64,000 nucleotides of DNA. Source: Candidatus Jettenia sp. (GTDB lineage: Bacteria > Planctomycetota > Brocadiia > Brocadiales > Brocadiaceae). The stretch is from contig CP091278.1 of NCBI GenBank assembly GCA_021650895.1, positions 1,393,659 to 1,457,658 of the forward strand, in the 5' to 3' direction. Of the stretch, positions 9,392 to 15,413 are shown piece by piece. The notes beneath the pieces are model-generated. The model was not told where the DNA came from. It did not search any database and worked only from the letters and a program-made list of their open reading frames with translations. The position numbers were made by a program, and so were the translations under genes. Positions within the stretch are counted from its first letter, which is position 1; each line of letters starts with the position of its first letter.

Positions 9392-10168
9392 TTGAGAACA
9401 CCAGAAAGGAGGTTCACTTTTTTCATGAAGAATATAGCACAAAAAGAGGTCAGGAAACAACCGAAAATCAAGACGGAGATGAGTGGAAAGGGATTAACGG
9501 TACATGCAGGACTATTACCAGCACTCACCTTCATGGAGAAAATAGTATTCAGGAAGCGGATACAAGAGGTAGTAGGTAAGGAGCGAGGGGCAAATGCGCG
9601 GTATCAGATAGTTGATGCGGTGCAAATGATCGTAATCGGATTAATAGCCGGAGCGACCTCTATGGTACAGATAGTAGCTGATTTTCTGTATTAATGCGCA
9701 GTATGGAATTGTGCAAGATGGTTTGTGGCAGTAAGGCAATTAATCAAAACAGAGAGAGGATTGTTTGCTATACCCGTGTATGAGTATTTCTGTTATGTTA
9801 CGACAGAGCGATTAAGCCCGATGGAAGCACATCGGTCGTATGGAAAGAGAGCGACCTGTTAGACGTGGATAGAAGAGTGTAAGAGCCAGATGAATGCGGG
9901 GCATTTACGTACCGGTGAATTTTTGGCAAATGCAGCGTTATTTCAGTGTGCAGTGTTGGCATATAATCTTTTGAAGTGGATGGCACTGCTCACCGGAGGA
10001 GTGATACGGCAGTGGGAGATAAAGACGATGCGATTGTGGTTAATCCGTGTTGCCGGGAAATTGATAAAAGGAAGCAGGCCGTTGACCTTAAAGTTACCGG
10101 AGAAGTTTCTCTATCAGGAAGAATGGCGAATGTGGGAAAGTATGTCGCTGAGTGTAGAGTTCGGATAG
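9392..10168 (+). pseudogene. IS1380-family transposase remnant
   Basis: The N-terminal part reads GLTVHAGLLPALTFMEKIVF and VDAVQMIVIGLIAGATSM, as in IS1380 transposases. A stop follows at 9692-9694. In the same frame the C-terminal part resumes with YEYFCYVTTERLSPMEAHR, a second stop (TAG in RATC*TWIEECKSQ), then FLANAALFQCAVLAYNLLKW. The middle with the DDE residues is missing, so this is an internally deleted, stop-interrupted copy. Confidence 0.75.
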
Positions 10169-10432
10169 AAAGTGATTTTAGCCTTTGATTCCGGGTATTT
10201 TGGGTGCTGAGGATACAGCACAGGGGAATGATACATCCCTATCACGGTTTTTGTCGCTCTGCATGGTTCAGTCAGAGCTATTTCCCCGCTCTTTTTCCTT
10301 GAAATGGTATCAAGTAAGTCAGAAAAACGTTGAAAATTGAAGTTTATTATTGATTTTTGTCCGGCAAAAGTATAAAGAAGGTCGATTTTCGCTACGCGAA
10401 AATCATTTGCAGAATTTAATTTATAATTAATC

Positions 10433-10651
10433 CTATTTTATACTATTTAATTCTTCCTTTACTATTTTAGAATGTACCTGTAAATGAGTGATGGACGCTG
10501 TCAATTCTCCCAAAACATCTTCAATTTGCCCATCTGTTAAGTGCTCAAGTTCGAGTTGATGAATGAGTTTAATTGTTAACAAACATTCATCCCTGAGTTC
10601 ATTGAGTAAAGTTGTTAAAGTAGAACTTATTTTATCGCTTGTAATAGACAT
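10433..10651 (-). CDS. Small acidic helical protein, second gene of an unknown pair
   Basis: 72 residues (MSITSDKISSTLTTLLNELR... ending VKEELNSIK), predicted all-helical and acidic. I do not recognise the family. Its ATG lies two bases after the stop of the gene at 10654-10845, so the two are translated as a unit. The pair sits directly downstream of a remnant of the prophage zinc-motif gene, the place that toxin-antitoxin genes occupy at the other two loci. A toxin/antitoxin or small regulatory role is inferred from that position only. Confidence 0.5.
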   Translation of the reverse strand: MSITSDKISSTLTTLLNELRDECLLTIKLIHQLELEHLTDGQIEDVLGELTASITHLQVHSKIVKEELNSIK

Positions 10652-10653
10652 AA

Positions 10654-10845
10654 TTATCTTCCTCGATTTAATCTTTTCTTTGCTTTTATTATTTCGTTTC
10701 TAAAGACTTCAATTTCTTTTTCCCAATATTTTATCAAATTTAAGTCTGGAGTTGTTTTACATTTTTCCTTTTCGATCTTCTCTTTATGTATTTGGATAAG
10801 ACCCTCAAGACTCTTTATTTGTTTTAGGAATTGTCTTTTCCCCAT
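10654..10845 (-). CDS. Small basic coiled-coil protein, first gene of an unknown pair
   Basis: 63 residues, very rich in Lys and Glu (KRQFLKQIKSLEGLIQIHKE, then EKEIEVFRNEIIKAKKRLNR), probably two coiled-coil helices joined by a TTPDLN turn. No family recognised. It is basic while its partner at 10433-10651 is acidic, which would suit complex formation. It begins about 32 bases downstream of the zinc-motif gene remnant. Confidence 0.5.
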   Translation of the reverse strand: MGKRQFLKQIKSLEGLIQIHKEKIEKEKCKTTPDLNLIKYWEKEIEVFRNEIIKAKKRLNRGR

Positions 10846-10876
10846 GTGTGTTGATATATTCTGTGTTATTTATAAT

Positions 10877-10975
10877 TTATGGTAGGTGTATATTGCAATA
10901 GATTTTATCTTTAAGGATCTGAGAGTTATTAAGGCAATATTCGAGCATATATTGGGTAACTATAGATAGGGTATT
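10877..10975 (-). pseudogene. C-terminal remnant of the zinc-motif protein family
   Basis: The minus strand reads VTQYMLEYCLNNSQILKDKI, then YCNIHLP and a TAA stop. This nearly matches the C-terminus of the intact protein at 46018-46491 (IQYMLEYCLNNPQIFKDKIY, CNRHLP) and the prophage copy at 11844-12347. Only the last ~30 residues remain; the CxxC half is lost. It abuts the left attachment repeat at 11016, so it looks like the arm of an earlier insertion. Confidence 0.75.
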
Positions 10976-11015
10976 GTTTTTGTCAATAAATCTATCGTTT
11001 TTTGGCTGAAATCCC

Positions 11016-11075
11016 TTTATTTTAGAATGGAGCGGGCGAGGGGAATCGAACCCCCATACCTAGCTTGGGAAGCTA
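11016..11075. repeat. attL, left attachment repeat
   Basis: Sixty bases identical to 22320-22379. They carry the 3' end of tRNA-Gly (CCA, acceptor, T arm, variable region) up to the anticodon stem; beyond 11075 the sequence departs from the tRNA. This is the truncated duplicate left by integration. Confidence 0.93.
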
Positions 11076-11264
11076 TTACATCAATGATTTAGTTAAATAT
11101 TGAAATTAAAACACTTATGACTTATATAGTTGATTTTTAAGTACTTACAGTAAGTTTTTCTATGTTATTTTGTATTCTTTAGTATTAGTATAATTGAGCA
11201 TATTTCTTGTTTCTTTAGTCACAATTTAGTCATGATGCTTTTTAAATTGATCAATGAGAAATGT

Positions 11265-11386
11265 AAATATTGCCTGCCCAAACCCCTTGCCCAATCCTTG
11301 GAGCCGTGCCCGAAGGATTAGCTAGCGGCGGTCATATTAATATAAGGGCAAGGGTAAAAGAGAATTGACTTTATCAGGCAATATTT
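11265..11386. repeat. MITE-like nested palindrome inside the prophage
   Basis: Perfect 12-bp terminal inverted repeats (AAATATTGCCTG at 11265-11276, CAGGCAATATTT at 11375-11386) enclose a second stem (CCCTTGCCC at 11284, GGGCAAGGG at 11346-11354) and a third (aatcctt/aaggatt). It is visibly GC-richer than its surroundings. It ends six bases before the antitoxin stop, so it could double as a transcription end. Confidence 0.6.
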
Positions 11387-11391
11387 TCATT

Positions 11392-11577
11392 TCATTCCTC
11401 AAGTTTTTCTTTCAATTGAGAATGGCTTATCCATTTTTTATTTTTTAATTTTGTCTCTAGTGCTGAATAATAATCTCTTTTATCTTCCTTATTTTGTTTG
11501 AGTTTGAGGTATTCTTTGTAATCCATTATTACTGCTATAGGCTTATTTTTTTCTTTAATAATTTGTGTTTTAATCAT
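11392..11577 (-). CDS. Phd/YefM-like antitoxin
   Basis: 61 residues: MIKTQIIKEKNKPIAVIMDY, then KEYLKLKQ, as in the N-terminal DNA-binding half of Phd/YefM-type antitoxins, followed by a charged toxin-binding tail. It overlaps the end of the toxin gene by 8 bases. The order toxin first, antitoxin second is the less common arrangement. It probably keeps the prophage in the population. Confidence 0.75.
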   Translation of the reverse strand: MIKTQIIKEKNKPIAVIMDYKEYLKLKQNKEDKRDYYSALETKLKNKKWISHSQLKEKLEE

Positions 11578-11833
11578 TATAAGCTTCCTTTCTATGCTTT
11601 ATTTCATAAATTAGCATATCGTTCTTATCTTCTTGGAATATAACTCTAAAATCTCTTATGCGAAGTCTTTTAAAATTTTCATATTTTCCTTTTAATACTT
11701 TTATATCAAAATTTCCAGAAGGATTTTTGGCATAGGTTTCTATTGTTTTTAATATTTTTTCAGCACTTTTTTTATCACCTTTATGGATTTTTTCGATCTG
11801 TTTTACAGATTTTTCGGAATATTTTATTTCCAT
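11570..11833 (-). CDS. RelE/ParE-family toxin
   Basis: 87 residues from the ATG at 11833 (MEIKYSEKSVKQIEKIHKGD), with KTIETYAKNP, the central LKGKYENFKRLRIRDFRVIF and the closing YEIKHRKEAYND, all standard for RelE/ParE folds (mRNA interferase or gyrase poison). Upstream in-frame starts at 11839 and 11878 exist; the latter would run into the zinc-motif gene. Paired with the antitoxin at 11392. Confidence 0.82.
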   Translation of the reverse strand: MEIKYSEKSVKQIEKIHKGDKKSAEKILKTIETYAKNPSGNFDIKVLKGKYENFKRLRIRDFRVIFQEDKNDMLIYEIKHRKEAYND

Positions 11834-11843
11834 AATCATATAG

Positions 11844-12347
11844 CTAATTAATTTTAAGGTGCTTAAGACAATAGACATTACCTTTGAATTCTTGTTGATT
11901 GTTGAGACAGTAATTTAAGATGTATTCGTTTACTGATGTTCCACAAATACAGCACTGATTTGAGGAGATATCTTGTAATGATACAAGATCAGGTAATGGA
12001 TAATACCCTATATTATTACCATATTTTTCAGGATTTATAATTGGTTTCTTGGTTATATTAGGATTGTTATATTTTTCTGTAGTAGGTAGTTTTGTTTTAG
12101 GTTTAGGAGGAATATCTTTTAATTTTTTATTTTCTTTAATGTTCTTTACATGATCGGTATGTTTTTTTTCATTTTGGTTATTTGAAGTAAGTTTGTTATT
12201 TTCTGATTTATTAATGGTTCTAGTGATATCTGAATCCTTTGAAATTAAATTCTTTTCTCTGTGTATTTTAAAAAGATTATTAATTTTTGCTAAGAGTCTA
12301 TTTTCAAATGTTTCCCTTATTAGTGTCTCAAATTTATCTTTTTTCAT
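11844..12347 (-). CDS. Zinc-motif protein of unknown function (prophage copy)
   Basis: 167 residues. The N-terminal 100 are polar, Lys/Asn-rich and probably helical then disordered. The C-terminal domain reads NIGYYPLPDLVSLQDI, CCICGTS, ILNYCLNN and YCLKHL, that is CxxCG, C, and CxxH spaced as a likely zinc knuckle. The same layout occurs at 46018-46491 and, as a stump, at 10877-10975. It follows the repressor by 33 bases and precedes the toxin by about 10, so the three are probably co-transcribed. Family not recognised. Confidence 0.7.
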   Translation of the reverse strand: MKKDKFETLIRETFENRLLAKINNLFKIHREKNLISKDSDITRTINKSENNKLTSNNQNEKKHTDHVKNIKENKKLKDIPPKPKTKLPTTEKYNNPNITKKPIINPEKYGNNIGYYPLPDLVSLQDISSNQCCICGTSVNEYILNYCLNNQQEFKGNVYCLKHLKIN

Positions 12348-12380
12348 TTAAAATATCCTCATCATTTTTTTTGGAATATT

Positions 12381-13055
12381 TTATTTCCATTTTCTGAAAC
12401 TAAAGATTACTTTGCCTATAATTGGATTATTTTCTATTTCTTTAAGATTAATATATTCAAATCCGTGTTCTCTAATAAAGTAAGGGCTAGCACTAATGAG
12501 CTGCAGCTTCTTTTCCTTCTCTTCATAGTGTAAATGCTTTACATAATATAAATCATCTTTTCTAACTGCATAGATACTGTTCTCCTGAATATTTTTTAAA
12601 TCGTTCTTAACTCTATCAATAAGTACAATATCTCCATCCTCTATAAGAGGTTCCATAGAATACCCTTTAACTTTTATAGTTACATATCTGCAATCATATC
12701 CTGCTGGTGACGGAAGATACTTTTTTGGTATCCAGAACTTTTCTGTAATATCTTCTAAAGGAATACTTCCGGTACCACCTGAAATATTACCATCAATCAT
12801 TGGTACTATGTAACCATTCTCCTTATTAATTTTTTGTTCTTCAGTTGAGAAAATATGACGATCTTCTCCTATAAGGAGTCTTTCTAGTGATACACCTAAG
12901 GCTTTAGCGACTTCGTAAGCCTCGTTAATTTTAGGCATACTACCTTTTAAAATACTTTGGATTATACCTCTTTTAATACCTTTTGATTCCAAAGTATAAG
13001 GACCACCAAATTTTTTTGATAAATCTAAGTAGTTATCTTTTAATGACTTCTTCAT
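12381..13055 (-). CDS. LexA/CI-like S24 repressor
   Basis: 224 residues: an N-terminal HTH (about 15-62, GIKRGIIQSILKGSMPKINE) and a C-terminal S24 peptidase domain. The serine is in KGYSMEPLIEDGD (Ser133) and the lysine in YYVKHLHYE (Lys173), the dyad of self-cleaving repressors. SOS-linked induction is therefore expected. It is divergent from the replication arm, with the operator candidate in between. The self-cleavage site is not obvious; ISGGTG at 91-96 is a candidate. Confidence 0.88.
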   Translation of the reverse strand: MKKSLKDNYLDLSKKFGGPYTLESKGIKRGIIQSILKGSMPKINEAYEVAKALGVSLERLLIGEDRHIFSTEEQKINKENGYIVPMIDGNISGGTGSIPLEDITEKFWIPKKYLPSPAGYDCRYVTIKVKGYSMEPLIEDGDIVLIDRVKNDLKNIQENSIYAVRKDDLYYVKHLHYEEKEKKLQLISASPYFIREHGFEYINLKEIENNPIIGKVIFSFRKWK

Positions 13056-13068
13056 ATATTAAGAATGT

Positions 13069-13112
13069 TTGTGAATTTTATTAGTTGAAATATTCACAAA
13101 GTTGTGTATAAT
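13069..13112 (+). promoter_or_regulatory. Rightward prophage promoter with repressor operator
   Basis: TTGTGAAT (13069-13076) and ATTCACAA (13092-13099) form a perfect 8-bp inverted repeat. The second half-site lies within the 16-base spacer of a promoter-like pair, TTGAAA (13085-13090) and TATAAT (13107-13112), pointing into the replication arm. Repressor binding would block that promoter. Inferred; neither binding nor start site is known. Confidence 0.6.
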
Positions 13113-13231
13113 TTTCCAAACTTAATAAGATATAATTATTCTCCTATAGTCAAGAAGATTTTCAAATATGGGAATTATAGCATAATGCTTAGCAAGTGCA
13201 AACATAAACATATGGAGTTACATAAACTAAC

Positions 13232-13450
13232 ATGGAAGAGCTTATAACAATAGATGGGTTATCGAAGTTAATACCGTTCAAGATGTCAACGTTAAGGCGT
13301 ATGTGTAGATTATGTCAAATTCCTCATTTTAAGATCGGTGGTGTATATTTCTTTAGGCAAGCAGAAATTGAGAAGTGGCTTGAATCTAAGAAACAGAAGG
13401 TAGTTGATAAGATTAAGATTGAGTTAGTGAGACAAGTAAAGATTAGGTAA
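13232..13450 (+). CDS. Excisionase-type helix-turn-helix protein
   Basis: 72 residues with a MerR-like winged helix of the excisionase/HTH_17 class: EELITIDGLSKLIPFKMSTL, then RRMCRLCQIPHFKIGG, FFRQAEIEKWLES. First gene rightward from the switch region. It may be the excision factor for the integrase or a regulator of early genes. Confidence 0.75.
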   Translation: MEELITIDGLSKLIPFKMSTLRRMCRLCQIPHFKIGGVYFFRQAEIEKWLESKKQKVVDKIKIELVRQVKIR

Positions 13451-13461
13451 ATATTATTAAT

Positions 13462-13497
13462 CGGGGAGGATTACTCTTGGCGGGGCGATCCTCCCCG
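13462..13497. other. Stable hairpin in the prophage intergenic region
   Basis: CGGGGAGGAT (13462-13471) pairs perfectly with ATCCTCCCCG (13488-13497) across a 16-base loop. No T run follows, so a plain terminator is unlikely. Together with 13583-13648 it makes this ~215-base gap a candidate for a phage replication origin or packaging signal. Confidence 0.5.
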
Positions 13498-13582
13498 GAA
13501 TTAAGACTTAACATGCGATGCGAAAGGCACGTGTCGTCTTATGAATAATCATACACAACATACAGTAAAAGTCAACAATTTT

Positions 13583-13648
13583 AAGCCGGTAGGGTTTCAG
13601 GTAGTTCTAAGAACTATCATCGACTATGAGACCTTATCGGCTTTTTTT
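13583..13648 (+). terminator. Branched stem-loop with T tract (attenuator or packaging hairpin)
   Basis: Bases from 13583 (AAGCCGGTAGGG...) pair with those ending at 13643 (...CCTTATCGGCTT) in a stem of about 17 pairs including G-T. An inner hairpin tagttc-taa-gaacta branches from it. Seven T follow, and the ribosome site of the next gene starts about 10 bases on. It can act as a terminator or attenuator, or as structure in the single-stranded genome. Confidence 0.6.
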
Positions 13649-13664
13649 GTTTCAGGAGGGTCAA

Positions 13665-13850
13665 ATGAACATAATAACTAAATTGGTAGTAGTTGGAAGA
13701 CTAAAAGAGGTTTACTTGAATGTAACAAAAGCTTTATGTGTATTGCAGTATGAAGATATAGGGATATCTGATGAAATAAAGAAGATTGAAAAAGATTTAG
13801 TAGGTATTCAGCATCGTTTAGCACATGAGATAAATTTACGAGAGGTGTAA
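13665..13850 (+). CDS. Small prophage protein, unknown
   Basis: 61 residues (MNIITKLVVVGRLKEVYLNV ... AHEINLREV), predicted helical. I chose the ATG at 13665 because CAGGAGGG precedes it; the ATG at 13626 lies inside the terminator-like structure. No family recognised. First of three tightly packed small genes before rep. Confidence 0.65.
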   Translation: MNIITKLVVVGRLKEVYLNVTKALCVLQYEDIGISDEIKKIEKDLVGIQHRLAHEINLREV

Positions 13851-13854
13851 GTAA

Positions 13855-14022
13855 ATGAAGGTTTACAAGAGTGATATGAAGAATGCATTAGAGAAGATTA
13901 TTCGTCTAATTGAGGATGATAAGAAAAATGGCTTCAAGACTAATTCTTATGAGTTACTCGGTATGATCCTACACACTGCTGAACGTAGTTTGGGTATCGA
14001 GAAAGATTTAAGTAAAGATTAA
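13855..14022 (+). CDS. Small prophage protein, unknown
   Basis: 55 residues (MKVYKSDMKNALEKIIRLIE, DDKKNGFKTN, ...), starting four bases after the previous stop. Helical and charged; no family recognised. The spacing supports translation as part of the early operon. Confidence 0.6.
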   Translation: MKVYKSDMKNALEKIIRLIEDDKKNGFKTNSYELLGMILHTAERSLGIEKDLSKD

Positions 14023-14034
14023 GGAGTCTTAAAA

Positions 14035-14184
14035 ATGAAAAGAAAATTTATAAATGTGAGAAGGAATTGTGAGGAGTGCGGAAAAAAGATCATAGGTACT
14101 GGTAATGAAAATTATGTGATGGTTCCAGGTGGAATGATGCTTTATGTATGTGATGATTGTAAAACAAAAATTGAGTGTAAGTAA
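14035..14184 (+). CDS. Small zinc-ribbon prophage protein
   Basis: 49 residues with two CxxC knuckles, NCEECGKK and VCDDCKTK, about 25 residues apart, forming a probable zinc ribbon. AAGGAG lies about 10 bases before the ATG. Small ribbon proteins near rep genes are often regulators, but nothing specific can be said. Confidence 0.68.
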   Translation: MKRKFINVRRNCEECGKKIIGTGNENYVMVPGGMMLYVCDDCKTKIECK

Positions 14185-14303
14185 ATGATTGCTAATACTG
14201 ACTATTTTGTTTCTTCTGAAACTGTAAAAAAATCGGCTGGAATAGCTGAAACAATATTAACAGCTGACGGGCTGTTAAGTGTAGGACGTAAAACCTTTGA
14301 GAT

Positions 14304-14345
14304 CCTCTGTCATGTGCTCGGTGCATGTGGCAGGGGATTTTTTTT
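14304..14345 (+). terminator. Terminator/attenuator ahead of rep
   Basis: As RNA, 14304-14317 (cctctgtcatgtgc) pairs along its full 14 bases, G-U included, with 14322-14335 (gcatgtggcagggg) around the loop tcggt. Eight T follow (14338-14345). It separates the small early genes from the replication gene, so rep may be under termination control. The open frame across it (14185-14388) is not credible as a gene. Confidence 0.65.
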
Positions 14346-14373
14346 GATTTGGGGATTACGGCCAGGAACGAAA

Positions 14374-14397
14374 ACCCCCGTATGGTAACACGGGGGT
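14374..14397. promoter_or_regulatory. GC-rich hairpin just upstream of rep
   Basis: ACCCCCGT (14374-14381) and ACGGGGGT (14390-14397) form a perfect 8-pair stem with the loop atggtaac, 22 bases before the rep start. Hairpins at this place in rolling-circle replicons are often the double-strand origin or nick-site region; it could also be a translational operator. Confidence 0.5.
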
Positions 14398-14419
14398 GGG
14401 ATTTACAAAAGGGGGTTTT

Positions 14420-15367
14420 ATGTCAGTACAAATTAGTTTTGATTGGTTATCAATGTCTTTAAATAAGTCTTTATTGGGTGATATGTTAACTTTTTTAAAA
14501 GCTGAAAAGATACCTTGTGAGTATGGATTTAGAGGTTATAGGCAATCGGCTCTATTGATCTTTGGTGGTCGTGTTGCTTGGTCAGATGATAGAGAAGATT
14601 GTCATATAGACTTAAATTCACAATCTTTGGCTTATTTCTCAAAGGGTACTATTGAAGGTGTTATGTCTATTCTTAATAAGTTGTATGAATTTGGGGGTAA
14701 GTTATCTCGGTTGGATGTGGCTTTTGATGATAGATCGGGAAAGATTGGTTTAGATGGGATTATTGAGGCAATATGGGCTAAAGACTGGGTTTCAAAGTCT
14801 TATAATTTTCGTGTTATGGAGTCTGCTAAAAATAGTAATAGTAAGATAGATGTCACAGGAAAAACGGTATATATTGGCAGTTCTAAAAGTTCTACATTAT
14901 TGAGAATATACGATAAAGGTCTAGAAACTGGTAACGGTGATTCTTGGGTACGCTATGAAATACAGTACAGAGATAACAATTCAAATTTAGCTGCATCAAA
15001 GTTAATACAGTCGTTTCAATTAGGGTTGTTGGAGTTTATAAAGGTTTCTATTGGTTTATTGAGGTCTGTATGTGATTTTAGAGAGTTTAATTCAAATGAA
15101 AATTCTTCTCGTAGGGTGTTATTAAGCTGGTGGTCAGATATTGTAAATGGGGCGGTTAAAGTTACTCTTGGGAAGGTTGAAATAAAGCATTCAATGGATA
15201 AAGTTATGGACTGGTTAGAATATCAAGTATCGAGTAATCTTGCTTTGGCAAGAAAATATTATGGGTCTGGTTTTATGAATGTTGTTAATTATCTTACTGA
15301 GGTGGGAGAATCAAAATTTAAACAAAAGCACAAGATGCTTTTAATGAAAACTTCTTCAGGAAATTAA
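14420..15367 (+). CDS. Rolling-circle replication initiator (Rep_trans family)
   Basis: 315 residues from the ATG at 14420, with GGGGG upstream. It begins VQISFDWLSMSLNKSLLGDM; the family blocks are GYRQSALLIFGGR, SRLDVAFDDRSG, TVYIGSSKSSTLLRIYDKG and WVRYEIQYRDN. This is the initiator type (PF02486) used by many inoviruses and plasmids; it nicks the double-strand origin to start single-strand synthesis. Equivalent in role to gpII of Ff. Confidence 0.85.
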   Translation: MSVQISFDWLSMSLNKSLLGDMLTFLKAEKIPCEYGFRGYRQSALLIFGGRVAWSDDREDCHIDLNSQSLAYFSKGTIEGVMSILNKLYEFGGKLSRLDVAFDDRSGKIGLDGIIEAIWAKDWVSKSYNFRVMESAKNSNSKIDVTGKTVYIGSSKSSTLLRIYDKGLETGNGDSWVRYEIQYRDNNSNLAASKLIQSFQLGLLEFIKVSIGLLRSVCDFREFNSNENSSRRVLLSWWSDIVNGAVKVTLGKVEIKHSMDKVMDWLEYQVSSNLALARKYYGSGFMNVVNYLTEVGESKFKQKHKMLLMKTSSGN

Positions 15368-15413
15368 AAAATGGGTAAGATAATGATAGAGAAAAAAATA
15401 TTTAGGGTGGGAA

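Noticed and set aside
14185..14388. 67-residue open frame abutting the zinc-ribbon gene
   Set aside because: A terminator-like stem with T8 and a second hairpin lie within it, it lacks a ribosome site, and the rep leader fits better as non-coding.
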